Assembly (NCBI GenBank): GCA_948144175.1
Contig: CANXME010002486.1
Coordinates: forward strand, 1,116,001 to 1,180,000
Direction of reading: 5' to 3'
Length of the DNA stretch: 64,000 nucleotides
From: Closterium sp. NIES-65
Lineage: Eukaryota; Streptophyta; Zygnematophyceae; Desmidiales; Closteriaceae
This document shows positions 9,218 through 19,822 of this stretch, in pieces (positions within the stretch are counted from its first letter, which is position 1; each line of letters starts with the position of its first letter). The translations under genes and the position numbers were made by a program. Below the pieces are notes generated by a model. That model was not told where the DNA came from. It saw only the letters and a list, made by a program, of their open reading frames with translations, and did not search any database.

Positions 9218-12163
9218 GTGTCCCAAGTAGACGCAGTCGAGCCTGTCGAGGTCACTGGTGACTCTGGTGCTGCTGAGGGTGCTGAGCCTAGGGGTACTGC
9301 GGGCGCTGCGCCTGGGGGTGCTCTGACTGGGGGTGCTGAGCCTGGGGGTGCTGGGCCTGGGGGTGCGGAGCCTAGGGGTACTGAGCCTGGGGGTGCTGGG
9401 CCTGGGGGTGCTACGCCTGGGGGTGCTGAGCCTGGGGGTGCTGAGCCTGGGGGTGCTGAGCCTGGGGGTGCTACGCCTGGGGGTGCTAAGCCTGGGGGTG
9501 CTGAGCCTGGGGGTGCTGGGCCTGGGAGTGCTGAGCCTGGGGTTGCTCCGCCTGGAGGTCCTCTGGGTGCTTCGTCTCGCCGGGAGCCACTCTCTCCACA
9601 CGAGCTGCGAGAGTGGTTTGCCCGGCGCTGGAGCCTTGCTGCTGGTGCTGGAGGTTCTTCGGCTAATGAAGGTGCTGCTGTCGCGGGTCCCGGAGGTGCT
9701 CGTACTGCGAGTACTGTAGCTGCTGGGCCTGCAGGTTCCACTGGAGCTGGTGCTGCTGCGGGTGTTGGAGCTGGGACTACCTCTGGCGGTCCTGCTAGGG
9801 GTGCAGCTGGAGGTTCTGGAGCTGCTGGCGGTGCTGCTGGGGCAGGTGCTCCTGCTGGGGGTACTTGTGCTGTCCCTGCTGTTTCTGGCTTCGCCGCGCG
9901 GCCTCGACCTTACTTCGTTCCACTCCTGCAGGAGGTTCTTGGTCTTCCACCTTCTAGTGGTCCTCCTCCTCCCTTAGAGGGTCCACAGCCTGTCCTGTCA
10001 CAGCCACAGCTACAGCCTGCCTCCCCTTTGCCTGCTCCTTCTCCCTACGCTGGTCCTACTGGAGGTCTTACTGAGTGTCGTGAGCCTGCGTCGCGTCCTG
10101 CGTTGCCTGTTCGTGCTGCTCGCGCTGGTGGTCGCGGTTCACGTCAGCGTCCTCCTCCTGTCCCTGGCACGCACCGGATGTCTCTGCGTCCGTCCACTGC
10201 TCCTTTGCGTGCCCCTTTGCCTTCTCCTCCTGCGTCCTCTCTTCCTGCTCTTGCCGACCCGGAGTCAGATTCTCTTCGTGCTGCCAGTCCTACTGTCACG
10301 CGTCTCCTTGCTACTGTTGTCACTGACCCTTCTTTCGAGTCCACTGCTGCGTCTGCCCTCGTTGCTGAGCTCGTCGACTTTGCTGCTCGCTGTCGCCTAG
10401 ACTACGCTGCTAGTCTTGTCGGTGAGTCTGAGTCTGTCTGTCCTCCGTCCGTCGGGGGTGAGTGTGCCCTTGGCACGGACGTCCTTGAGGACAGGCAGGA
10501 GGAGTTCCAGTGTCTGGTGGCTGCTTCACCTCATCTCGTGTCCGTAGTGCTTACCCCTGTGGGAGACCCGGATGCACTTGACATCCCGACTCCGCGCTCT
10601 TACGCGGAGGCGATAGAGGGTCCCTACTCCTCTCAGTGGCAGGCAGCTATGGATGCAGAGATGGCTTCCTGGAAGTCCACAGGCACCTACGTTGACGCTG
10701 TCCCCCCTCCTGGGGCGAACATCGTCAGTGGCATGTGGATCTTCAGGGTGAAGCGGCCGCCGGGTTCTCCGCCTGTCTTCAAGGCGCGTTACGTGGCTCG
10801 TGGCTTCAGTCAGCGGCAGGGAGTTGACTACTTTCAGACCTTCTCCCCCACCCCGAAGATGACCACTCTTCGGGTACTGCTGCACGTTGCTTCTCACCGT
10901 GTCTACGAGCTGCACTCTCTCGACTTCAGCACTGCTTTCTTGCAGGGCAGCCTGCACGAGGAGATCTGGCTGCGCAGCCCACCTGGCTTCACTGGGTCTT
11001 TCCCTCCTGGTACCCAGTGGAGTCTCCGGCGTCCAGTCTACGGTCTCCGCCAGGCGCCACGTGAGTGGCACGACACACTGAGGACTACACTTGCGGCTCT
11101 TGGGTTTGCTCCTTCTACTGCCAACCCGACGCTGTTTCTGCGCACTGACACCTCTCTGCCACCGTTCTACATCCTCGTGTACGTCGACGACTTGGTCTTT
11201 GCCACAGCTGACACTGCTCGACTCGCCTACGTGAAGTCAGAGCTGCAGAAGAGACACACGTGCACTGACCTGGGTGAACTGCGCAGCTACCTTGGCTTGC
11301 AGATCACCCGGGACAGAGCACGCCGCACCATTACCCTGACTCAGTCACACATGGTGCAGCAGGTCCTTCAGCGCTTCGGCTTCACGTACTCCTCGCCTCA
11401 GGCCACTCCTCTGCCTACTCGCCACTCACTCTCAGCTCTGCCTTCGGATGAGTCCGTAGAGTCGAGTGGCCCGTATCCAGAGCTTGTTGGCTGCCTCATG
11501 TACCTGATGACCTGCACACGACCTGACCTTGCATACTCTCTTAGTATTCTCTCACGCTATGTTGCTCCTGGGAGACACCGACCAGAGCACATGGGTGCAG
11601 CGAAGAGGGTGTTGCGATACTTGTGCAGTACGTCGAGCACGGGGCTAGTGCTTGGAGGGCGGAGTCCAGTGGTCCTCACTGGGCACGCGGACGCTTCTTG
11701 GGCTGACGACCAGGCTACGCAGCGGTCGTCACAGGGTTACACCTTCAGCCTTGGTTCCGGCTCTGTTTCGTGGCGGGCTACTCGCTCGTCTTCTGTTCTC
11801 GGCTCCAGTTGTGAGGCTGAGATCTACGCCGGGGCTATGGCTGCCCAGGAGCTTCGCTGGCTCACCTACCTGCTGACCGACCTTGGAGAGCCGCCTCGTT
11901 CTCCTCCAGTGCTGTACGTAGACAACAAGGCCATGCTGGCCTTGTGTCGAGAGCAGCGACTGGAGCACAGAACAAAGCACATTGCTCTCCGCTTCTTCCT
12001 TGCTCGTGAGCTACAGCAGCGTGGACAGTTGCGGCTTGCGTACGTGGCCTCTGAGGCCAACACTGCTGATGTCTTCACCAAGGCACTTGCGCCTTGTGAT
12101 CATCAGCGCTTCTGCACTCAGCTGGGTCTTGTGCCTGTCTTGCCTCACTTGCTCACTTCTTGA
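9218..12163 (+). pseudogene. Copia B reverse transcriptase and RNase H
   Basis: This frame of about 980 codons continues the polyprotein after the 9175 frame change. The first ~330 residues are a [14 protein letters not shown] repeat linker and a Pro-rich region. The RT core follows: YAEAIEGPYSSQWQAAMDAEM, WIFRVKRPPGSPP, ARGFSQRQGVDY, LHSLDFSTAFLQGSL, RRPVYGLRQAPREWHDTL and the catalytic YVDDLVFA. RNase H blocks include GHADASWADDQATQRSSQGY, SSCEAEIYAGA, VDNKAMLALCREQRLEHRTKHIA and EANTADVFTKAL. All catalytic signatures are intact. The stop is TGA at 12161-12163. Its own Met at 9218 is not a natural start; synthesis would depend on the upstream frames. Confidence 0.93.
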
Positions 12164-12374
12164 CCTTGCTTGTACTGTCACATATATATACTCCTGCTCC
12201 TGCTTGCTTAGCCTCTTATATATATATATGTGCTCCTGCATGTGAACTGGCCTTTTGGCCTTTGAACTTGTGCTCGGAATGTGTGGTGACTTTGTGATCC
12301 ACCCTGAGCTTTGCTTTGCTTTGATTGACTGGTCTTGTGACCCCTTGTTCTCCCCCACTTTGCCTATGGGGGTG
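12164..12374 (+). other. 3' noncoding tail and polypurine tract of Copia B
   Basis: This stretch holds two TATATATA runs, a CTTTGCTTTG repeat and the polypurine-like box TATGGGGGTG directly before the LTR. Nearly the same tail precedes the 3' LTRs of C and E. Confidence 0.75.
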
Positions 12375-12496
12375 TGTCAAATTATAATATTCTGTAGGCT
12401 ATAGTGGGGTAGCCCATATGGGGTACACATTTCTAGGGTTGCATACTTGTATCACTTTCATTCCATATTTCATCCATTCTCGTTCTACTTTCCTCA
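12375..12496 (+). repeat. 3' LTR of Copia B
   Basis: 122 bp, begins TGTCAAATTATAATATTCTG and ends TTTCCTCA, followed by the target duplication GTGGA. Two mismatches separate it from the 5' LTR. Confidence 0.97.
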
Positions 12497-14314
12497 GTGG
12501 AAGTGCCGATCATGAAGCCCGAGTTGCGACGTACAGGTCGAGCTCGACGGCCGCCGGAGCGGTTGAGCTTACATGTCTGTCTACCGCCAGCTGCCTTCAC
12601 CACGATGTACGACGAGGTCGACGACGACCTGCTGTACGATGATGCCGAGGAGGATGAAGACCTGCTGGAGCTCGACCCTGACGTGCATGCCGACCCCAAA
12701 CACCGCTGGGACATCGCCACGATGACGGTGAAGGAGGCGCTGTCGAGCTGGAAGGGCGAGGCGGTGAAGATCGCCATGGAAGAAGAAATCCGTAGCCTCA
12801 TCGCCATGGGAACTTGGGAGCTGGTCGAACGCCCACGCGGGGTGAATATCATGACGAACCGATGGGTGCTGACGACCAAGTACCGCATCGACGACACCGT
12901 CGAGCGCGAAAAGGCGAGGCTAGTCGTGAAGGGCTTCACGCAGGTGTACGGCACTGACTACGACGAGACGTACTCCCCGGTGAGCAGCTACGTCACGCTG
13001 AGGATCTTCCTCAGCATAGTCGCCGTCCTCGATCTCAACCTGATGCAGCTCGACATGAAGAATGCTTTCCTGCAGAGCAAGCTTGACAGGGTGCTCTACA
13101 TGTACCAACCGGACTATTTCAACGACGGGACCGGCCGGGTGTGTAAGCTGCTGAAGAGCCTCTACGGGCTGAAGCACTCGCCGCTGCTGTGGTACAGGGC
13201 TCTCGACGGTGTGCTGCTGGGCGCTGGCTGGAAGAAGAGCCAGGTCGACGAGGCACTCTACTTCAAGGTCGGAGACGACGGAGTGACCTGCTGGGTGCTG
13301 GTCTACGTCGACGACCTGCTTGCTGCTAGCAGCAGCACCGCTATGCTGAAGGAGCTGAAAGAGCTGCTGGAGGCCGCCTTCGAGCTACGTGAGATCTCAC
13401 TAGTGGTGAAGTACCTTGGGCTGGAGATCTTGCGCGACAGGCCGCCCAGGAAGCTGTGGCTGCACCAGCAGGGCTACGCCGACAAGCTGCGCAGGCGCTT
13501 CATCGACGAGGAGCAGGGCGGTCGAGACCCGAAGACGCCAGTCTCGGTTGACGCCTACGCTCAGCTGACGTTCGACGACGAGGAGGCTCAAGAGCGCGAG
13601 GAGGAGGAGTACCGGCAGAAGGTCGGCTCGCTGCAGTTTGAAGCAACGACGACCAGGCCGGACATCGCGTTCGCCTGCAGCAAGCTGGGGAGCGGCCTCA
13701 CGGTGAGGAGCGACCAGCATTGGCGCGAGGTCGACCGCTGTCTCGCCTACCTCGCCGACACCCGCGACACTGCCCTGGAGTTTGGCGGTGGACCAGAATT
13801 GTTGGAGCTGATCGGCTACGTCGATGCCGACGACGCGGGCGACAAGCAGAACCGGACGAGCACGGGAGGCTACGTGTTCGTCTACGGAGGGGCCGCAGTC
13901 TCCTGGTCGAGCTCGCGCATCTAGTGCGCGACATTGTCATCGACCAAGTCGGAGTACGTGGCGGCAACGGACGCCGGCAAAGAGGGGCGTCGACTTCGCT
14001 TCCTCCTTGCGGAATTCAAGCTGCTCGACGCTGGGAAGCCGACCATCCTCCGCGTCGACAACAAGTCGGCAATCACGGTCGCTGAGGGCTTGGGGCTGAC
14101 GGGCAACCTCAAGCACATGGAGCGACGCTACGCATGGCTGCAGCACATGGTGAGGCGCGGGAAATTTGTGCTGAACTACATCCCTACCACCGAGCAGCCG
14201 GCGGACTTCCTGACGAAGGCGCTGCATTTTCCGGCTTTCAACCGGTGCTCTGTCGCCATCGGCCAAGTTTGCCTGGTCGACATCGGCGACGGCGACGACG
14301 AGGTGCAGCAGTAG
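12497..14314 (+). pseudogene. Copia A reverse transcriptase and RNase H
   Basis: This is the second half of element A, in frame with its integrase part across the B insertion. RT blocks: LSSWKGEAVKIAMEEEIRSL, NRWVLTTKYRIDDTVEREKARLVVKGF, YSPVSSYVTLRIFLSI, LMQLDMKNAFLQSKL, CKLLKSLYGLKHSPLLWY and YVDDLLAAS. RNase H: GYVDADDAGDKQNRTSTGGY, LSSTKSEYVAATDAGKE, VDNKSAITVAEGLGLTGNLKHMERRY and PADFLTKAL. A TAG at 13922-13924 sits where copia elements carry a conserved Gln just before the LSSTKSEY block, and the frame continues unchanged to TAG at about 14314. CAG-to-TAG change is the simplest reading. Otherwise the enzyme is well preserved. Confidence 0.9.
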
Positions 14315-14818
14315 GTGCCGTGCCCTTCTGCACGGCTGGTGCGGTGACGGCGTGCTGTGTGTGGGGTGCACGCCGAGGACGAGTTTTCTCCGTGGAGTAG
14401 TGCCGTGTGGGCTGGAGGCCCAAGCGTGAGCGCGGCAGGGGAGTGTTAACAGGAATGGAGTGTTGGCCCCGCCCTCGCTTGGGCAACGCCGACGACTTGG
14501 TCGGATGCACGGGAGGAGCAGCCGACTGTTCACAGTGGGATAGCTGCTCGACAGGTTACGTCGAGCTGCAGCGGACCGCTGTGGTGTTGCTGTCGACCAA
14601 GGAGCTTGACAGCTGCAACTGGCTGGTCTGTGCGACGGGTGGGCCGTCAGGGAGGTTGACGAAGCAGTCCGTCGACCTGCAGTTCGACCGGGAAGTCGAT
14701 AGAGCAGTTCTGGTCGACGGAAGGGGTGCGCCGACCAGGTGTGTCGCTGAGAGACGTCTACCTCCCCGCAAAAAATTGAGATAGTGAGGAAGCGAAGGTG
14801 TGGGTGCGGTCCGAGAAG
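14315..14818 (+). other. 3' region of Copia A with possible LTR start
   Basis: Noncoding, GC-rich and full of GTCGAC words like the rest of A. A purine run GGCAGGGGAG ends at 14443 and is followed by TGTTAACAGG, a typical PPT/LTR junction. No second copy of this sequence exists in the window, so a 3' LTR cannot be proved. 14811-14818 is the left target duplication of the hAT element. Confidence 0.45.
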
Positions 14819-17596
14819 CAGGGCTAACTTTAGTGCCAGAGCCTGTCTGACAGTAAGACCGGGTCCTGAGTCCTTGTCTGATGGTCAGACGAAAGTTGAA
14901 GCCTAGTCTTACGTTTCAGACGAATAAAAAGCACTTGTCAGAGCCTTCAGACGGAATTAGATAGTTAGTCTTATTGCAAGCTGGTTTCCTAGCCTACGTA
15001 GTTTCTATACTAAAGGTTATGTAACGACATCCTTTCCTAAGAAGAATCACTTGCACTACTGCTGTCACTGTCATCACTATCACTGCCACTGTCACCACTA
15101 CCACTGCCACTCTCAGAGGTTTCAACAACTGTGGCTCTGGATTTGCCCTTCCTCCAGGTAGGCAACTCCCAAGCAGCATCTTCTGCAGCCCTCTCTCTCT
15201 CTCCTTTGATGCAGCCTCTTCTGCCTCTCTCCATGCGCGTGTAGCTACTTCTGCTGCTGCTGATGCTGCAGCGCGCTTCTTCAGGTGATGGGACCGCGAT
15301 CGCTTCAACGGGCGTGATCCTTCAGCCATGACCACCTCTCGAGCCGGCCGCCTCTTCTTGCTGGCATACCACCTATCCACAAGCTCCTCTGTGTTCAGCT
15401 CGTAATCCAAAAGGGACACCGTCATCAGGTCGCCTAGTGTCGTGTCGCACAAGCTGCCCCGCACCCAGCTTTTGATGATGTTCTGGCGGCTGAAGCCGCG
15501 CTCACACTCAACAGTGCTGAGTGGTAGCACAGCAACAGCTATCCACAGGCGGCCCAGGTTCGGATAGGCTGACTCCCATTCCGGCGTTGAGAGCATCTGC
15601 GACAGGCTGTCGTGGAAGGACAGGTCTTCGTGGTGATGGGAGAGGATTGTCGTGAAGCTGGTGAGCTCCTTGGCGGCTTTGCCTCAGTCAACACCTGATG
15701 GTGAGGGGTAGGGTAGGGTGTGGGACATCGGATATCATTGCAGAGAGTCAATTCTTGGCACGGCAGCAATAACGCAACAAGTAAAAATGCAGGTTTAAAA
15801 ACAAACCGCTTACCGGGGAGGGTGTCTGGATGGTTGGGCTTCTTCTTGAACAGGTTGCGCAGTGACTCGAGCCATTCGGAAAAACGACGCGCTCTCTTAG
15901 CGCGGGAACGAGGGTACCGTCCCTGCCGAAACAGACGGGCCCCATCCAACGACTTGAGACTCTTCATGCGATCCTCAATGAAGAACACAGTCCTCCCAGC
16001 GAACTTAGATGCTGCCTCCACGCACGACGCCAGGTCGCCCCCAAACTTCTCCTTCCCGATCAGGTCCTCGTGCAGCAAGTAGGTGTGAGTCACGGGTTCT
16101 CCCGCGGTGTCGATGCTTTCGACCTTCACTTCGCGTTGCTCAGTGCTCCCGTGGTTCTTCAGGAACGTCGCAAGACGACCACTGTTGGCGCCGAAGGTGG
16201 AGCCGTACTCCACATAGCGACCTTTCAAGATCAACGTGGTGTGCTGCACCATCGGCCGAACCTGCGTCGCATCAAGCTGCACATATTAAAGAGAAACAGA
16301 ATTAGTCTCGGCTCACGGAAAGAAAGAATGCAAGGTGTAACTACACGTCCTTACCTGTCGTCGTTGGAACTTGAGATTCAGGCTGTTCAGCTCCTGAAGC
16401 ACGTCAACCAGAAAGAAGAGGAAAAACTGAAACTTGAGACTGGTAACAAGAGTGTACGTTGTCTTGTCGTACTCATGCAGCAGGACAACGGCAGCAGGCA
16501 GAACGTCTGCAAAGCGCTGGATGGCGTCCCCGCGCGACAGCTAGCGGACGTCCTTAATGCCTTGCATCTCCGGGTTGGTCTCTGTGATGACCTCCTGCAG
16601 CTTCTTGAATTGCGCATGCTGCACTATGCTGCGGCCGAGAATGTCCGTGAAAGACCGGTCGACTTTGTCGACGACATTGAACTCGGGAAATTCTTCAGCC
16701 GCATCCTTAGCAGCCAGAGCCTCCCTACAGTTATAACACGAGTAGGATTAGTCGGAGGACAGCAAATGTCAGATAGATCACAACAGTAAAAACAACACAC
16801 TACCTGTGGGCCACGCAGTGGCACGGCACAATATGCGGCACCCGCGTTCGTAATCGCGCCACCAAGCCTGTCTGACCGCCCGTCATCACGCTCGCGCCGT
16901 CCGTGGTCATGCCGCTGATCCTTGTCAGTTCGAGGCCGCAAGCAGCAAGGTGTGTCAACAGGACCGCCTCAAGCGACCCGGCGTCGCACTTCTCAACGGA
17001 CAAGTTCGCGAAGAACTCGGTAACCACCACCGTGCCACGGAGAAACGTGGCATACACAATCATGTGTTTGCCACGCCTTCGGTCGGCGCTTTCATCAAGT
17101 TGGAGGCCAACGAAGGGACTGATGCTGATGTGCTGCATCTGCTTCGCCTTAAAGTAGCACACCAGCGTTTGGACCAACTGCTTGAAACCATACCTGCGTC
17201 AACGAGGACACAAAAGAAATGGTAAGTAAGGGGTATTCAGAAACCACAATGATGTGAACATATAAACTCACGTTGAACAATAAGTCCCTTGGTCCTTGGC
17301 CGGCATATCTGGCGTCCCCATTTCTGCCATGAACTGCACGAGTGTCATGAACATGAAAATGGGGGTGTCGGATTTGCAAAGGAAACGCACGGTGAGAAAC
17401 AGCTGTATCAAACGCCGAGTTTCCGCACTCTTATCTCCAAAGTTGGAGATAGATGCCCGCCTCTTCTGCGGGGCTTCACGCTGCTCCAATCGGTCCTTCG
17501 CCTCCCGGTGCCGGATGCTCCACTGATGCTTCCTCATCGTCTGCTTCTGTATGTCGATGCCTCCCTCGCCCCGAGCGCCGTACTGTGACCCAGGAT

Positions 17597-17819
17597 TGTC
17601 AGAATATATCTGTAATTGCCTGTAGCTGTAGTTAGTGTAGTTATTATAAACTTTGGTTGGTGGTGCACCTTCTTTGTTACTTTGCTATATGTTCTTACAA
17701 ACCTATAGTGAAGCCCCTCATTTCTCCTTCTCAACTTTCTCGACACTCTCCTCAACCCTAAACCTAAACTACTAAGAACCTAACTAGCAATGGCTCCTAA
17801 GTCAAGCTAGACTTTGATA
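17597..17819 (+). repeat. 5' LTR of element D
   Basis: 223 bp starting TGTCAGAATATATCTGTAAT and ending CTTTGATA, so it lacks the usual CA end. It contains CAACCCTAAACCTAAAC, which mimics 1.5 plant telomere repeats. A handful of substitutions separate it from the 3' copy. Confidence 0.92.
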
Positions 17820-17914
17820 TGGTATTCAGAGCAGGTAACGTCCTCCTGCTGCCTTCCTGCTTCCGCTGCCTATCGTCCTGCCGCGCGCCTCGGGCGCGCG
17901 GCGTATTTTTCTCG

Positions 17915-18690
17915 CCGTGCGCCTCTGCCTGTTGCTGCCTGTTGCTGCCCGTGCCTGTGCTGCCTGTTGCTGCCTGTTGCTGCCTGTGCCTGTGCTGCCC
18001 GTTGCTGCCTGTTGCTGCCTGTGCCTGTGCTGCCCGTTGCTGCGTGTTGTTGCCTGTGCCTGTGCTGCCTGTTGCCGCCCGTTGCTGCCTGTGCCTGTGC
18101 TGCCTGTTGCTGCCTGTTGCTGCCCGTGCCTGTGCTGCCTGTTGCCGCCCGTTGCTGCCCGTGCCTGTGCTGCCTGTTGCTGCCTGTTGCTGCCCATGCA
18201 TGTGCTGCCTGTTGCCGCCCGTTGCTGCCCGTGCCTGTGCTGCCCGTTGCCGCCCGTTGCTGCCCGTGCCTGTGCTGCCCGTTGCCGCCCGTTGCTGCCC
18301 GTGCCTGTGCTGCCCGTGCATGTGCTGCCTGTTGCCGCCCGTTGCTGCCCGTGCCTGTGCTGCCCGTTGCCGCCCGTTGCTGCCCGTGCCTGTGCTGCCC
18401 GTTGCCGCCTGTTGCTGCCCGTGTCTGCGCTGCCCGTTGCCGCCCGTTGCTGCCCGTGCGTGCGCTGCCCGTTGCCGCCCGTTGCTGCCCGTGCCTGTGC
18501 TGCCTGTTGCCGCCCGTTGCTGCCCGTGCCTGTGCTGCCCGTTGTCGCCCGTTGTTGCCCGTGCCTGTGCTGCCTGTTGCCGCCTGTTGCTGCCCGTGCC
18601 TGTGCTGCCCGCTGCCGCCTGTTGCTGCCCGTGCCTGTGCTGCCCGTTGCCGCCCGTTGCTGCCCGTGCCTGTGCTGCCCGTTGCCGCTC
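17915..18690 (+). repeat. 35-bp tandem array inside element D
   Basis: About 22 copies of a 35-bp unit made of GTGCCTGTGCTGCCC, GTTGCCGCCC and GTTGCTGCCC. Because 35 is not a multiple of three, each frame reads the three phases in turn, giving the same 35-residue Cys/Pro/Ala/Leu repeat in all forward frames. The long open frames here (up to about 450 codons on either strand) are a by-product of this geometry. Confidence 0.9.
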
Positions 18691-18955
18691 TGCTGCTGTC
18701 CGCGCCCTCGTGCGCCCTGCTGCTGCCCGCGCCCTTGTGCGCTCTGGTTTGCCTGCGCCCTCGTGCGCTCTGCTGCTGCCCGCGCCCTCGTGCGCCCTGC
18801 TGCTGCCCGCGCCCTTGTGCGCTCTGGTTTGCCTGCGCCCTCGTGCGCTCTGCTGCTGCCCGCGCCCTCGTGCGCCCTGCTGCTGCCCGCGCCCTTGTGC
18901 GCTCTGCTCTGCCTGCGCCCTCGTGCGCTCTGTTCTGCTATGTCGCCCCTGCCCC
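18691..18955 (+). repeat. Second GC-rich tandem array in element D
   Basis: A higher-order repeat of about 81 bp built from three related 27-bp units (CGCGCCCTCGTGCGCNCTGCTGCTGCC type), about three copies, ending in a run of about 20 C at 18952-18970. Noncoding. Confidence 0.82.
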
Positions 18956-19353
18956 CCCCCCCCCCCCCCCTTCTTCGTCTCCTTGCTACGCGTGCAGGCG
19001 TGGAACGGAGGCTATGGGGGTGGCGGGTATGGGGGTGATGGGTGTGTGTGATCCCCTTCCCCTCCTCCTCCTTTCTCTCCCACTGTTGCAGCTGCCGCTG
19101 GGGGGGGGTGGGTGTGAGGGTATGGGGGAGCTGGGAGAGAGGTGCCAGGGTTGTCAAGGAGTGTGAAAAGGGGAGTTGGAGGACTGAGGAAGGTTCCAGG
19201 AAGCAGCCGCCTTTGAGCCAGTAGCTTCACCTGCCAGCAGCTTCTCCTCATATAGTCCCTCCTCCTCACTTGCCCTCTCCTTCTCCTGCGCTTGGTGTAC
19301 CCCTTCAAGGGGTGTCTCTGCATTAGCTTCTGCTGCAGGCAGTTATGGGGGAG

Positions 19354-19576
19354 TGTCACAACATATCTGTAACTGCCTGTAGCTGTAGTTAGTGTAGTTA
19401 TTATAAACTTTGTTTGGTGGTGCACCTTCTTTGTTACTTTGCTATATGTTCTTACAAACCTATAGTGAAGCCCCTCATTTCTCCTTCTCAACTTTCTCGA
19501 CACTCTCCTCAACCCTAAACCTAAACTACTAAGAACCTAACTAGCAATGGCTCCTAAGTCAAGCTAGAATTTGATA
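19354..19576 (+). repeat. 3' LTR of element D
   Basis: 223 bp, begins TGTCACAACATATCTGTAAC, ends AATTTGATA, followed by the target duplication AGGAT. Confidence 0.92.
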
Positions 19577-19822
19577 AGGATCTGCGTACACCATGCAGAT
19601 CTTGCACCTCATGCAAGGTCGACCTTCGGCGGTGTCACCGATGATGAGCCAAGGGAAGTGGTGGCTCCACTGCTGCTTGGCTTTTAGCTGCATCTCCTCT
19701 AGCGACAGAATCTTCGGTCCGGCATTCTCGGACCCGCGGCGCTCCCCTCCATCTTCCTTAGTTGTGGGATTCCCTGCAGAGGAAGGGCTTGGGCGTTTCG
19801 AAAACGGAAGCTTATTTTGCAC

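Larger units (their letters stand above)
4904..12496 (+). mobile_element. Full-length Copia retrotransposon B, nested in A
   Basis: A complete 7,593-bp LTR retrotransposon bounded by two 122-bp LTRs with TG...CA ends and a perfect 5-bp target duplication, GTGGA (4899-4903 and 12497-12501). Internal order: primer site, poly-T and GC-rich tandem leader (about 5026-6219), gag, protease, integrase, reverse transcriptase, RNase H, then a noncoding tail with polypurine tract. The two LTRs differ at only two positions (TGCC/TGTC near the start and one G/T), so insertion is recent. Despite that, the coding region needs frame changes near 6682 (C run), 7060 and 9175 (C run), so this copy cannot make an intact polyprotein unless those are sequencing errors. 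It belongs to the same group as C and E. Confidence 0.97.
1446..14770 (+). mobile_element. Copia-superfamily retrotransposon A, split by nested element B
   Basis: This is a degenerate Ty1/copia element. Gag, zinc knuckle, protease and integrase lie at 1543-4903; reverse transcriptase and RNase H resume at 12497-14314. Between them sits complete element B with a 5-bp target duplication, and the reading frame of A continues in phase across the insertion (VV before, EVPIMK after). The order PR-INT-RT-RNase H is diagnostic of copia. A differs from B, C and E: it has a classical CCHC knuckle, a different integrase, and many GTCGAC words. A TGTTAACAGG box after a purine run at 14444 may begin its 3' LTR, with CA at 14769-14770 as a possible end, but no 5' copy exists, so both boundaries are uncertain. 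Three in-frame TAG codons and one gag/pol frame change make it non-functional. Confidence 0.88.
17597..19576 (+). mobile_element. Non-autonomous LTR retroelement D nested in the hAT transposase
   Basis: 1,980 bp, flanked by a perfect 5-bp target duplication AGGAT (17592-17596 and 19577-19581). Two 223-bp direct repeats bound it. After the 5' repeat comes TGGTATTCAGAGCAGGT, an initiator-Met-type primer site with one extra base; before the 3' repeat is the polypurine tract TATGGGGGAG. The 1.5-kb interior has no gag or pol, only tandem arrays and a short GC-poor stretch. This is the structure of a TRIM/LARD-like parasite needing enzymes in trans. Its TGTCA start, primer site and polypurine tract resemble Copia B, C and E, so that lineage is the likely helper (inference). 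Confidence 0.93.
14994..19822 (-). pseudogene. hAT transposase (BED/TTF zinc finger plus RNase H-like domain)
   Basis: Exons on the minus strand: 19822-19577 continuing at 17596-17272 (split by element D), 17193-16804, 16724-16355, 16276-15814 and about 15680-14994, with GT/AG borders. The N-terminus has a TTF/BED-like finger: PWLIIGD, CMRC and, after D, KHQWSIRHRE supplying the histidines. Then comes the transposase core: LDESADRRRGKHMIVYATFL (first Asp), SGMTTDGASVMTGGQTGL (second Asp) and CHCVAHR. The C-terminus carries the hAT dimerisation block YPNLGRLWIAVAVLPLSTVE...ERGFSRQNIIKS. A TAG at 16541-16543 replaces the conserved Trp of the VRWLSRGDA motif (TGG to TAG). That stop and the D insertion inactivate it. 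It resembles ZNF862/KIAA1586-type hAT proteins from memory of the family. Confidence 0.9.

Noticed and set aside
9218..9600. Collagen-like GGAEPGG repeat protein as a separate gene
   Set aside because: It is the integrase-RT linker of the Copia polyprotein, present in the same place in B, C and E.
2590..13924. TAG recoded as Gln (alternative genetic code)
   Set aside because: Only the degenerate element A needs it. The Harbinger transposase uses TAG as its real stop, so standard code plus mutation is simpler.
17755..17775. Telomere-like CCCTAAACCTAAAC
   Set aside because: Only about 1.5 units, and present in both LTRs of element D; not a telomeric array.
17814..19166. Long Cys/Pro/Leu-rich open frames (373-450 codons) on both strands
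   Set aside because: They are produced by the 35-bp tandem array inside LTR element D; the three forward frames give the same permuted peptide and no domain is present.
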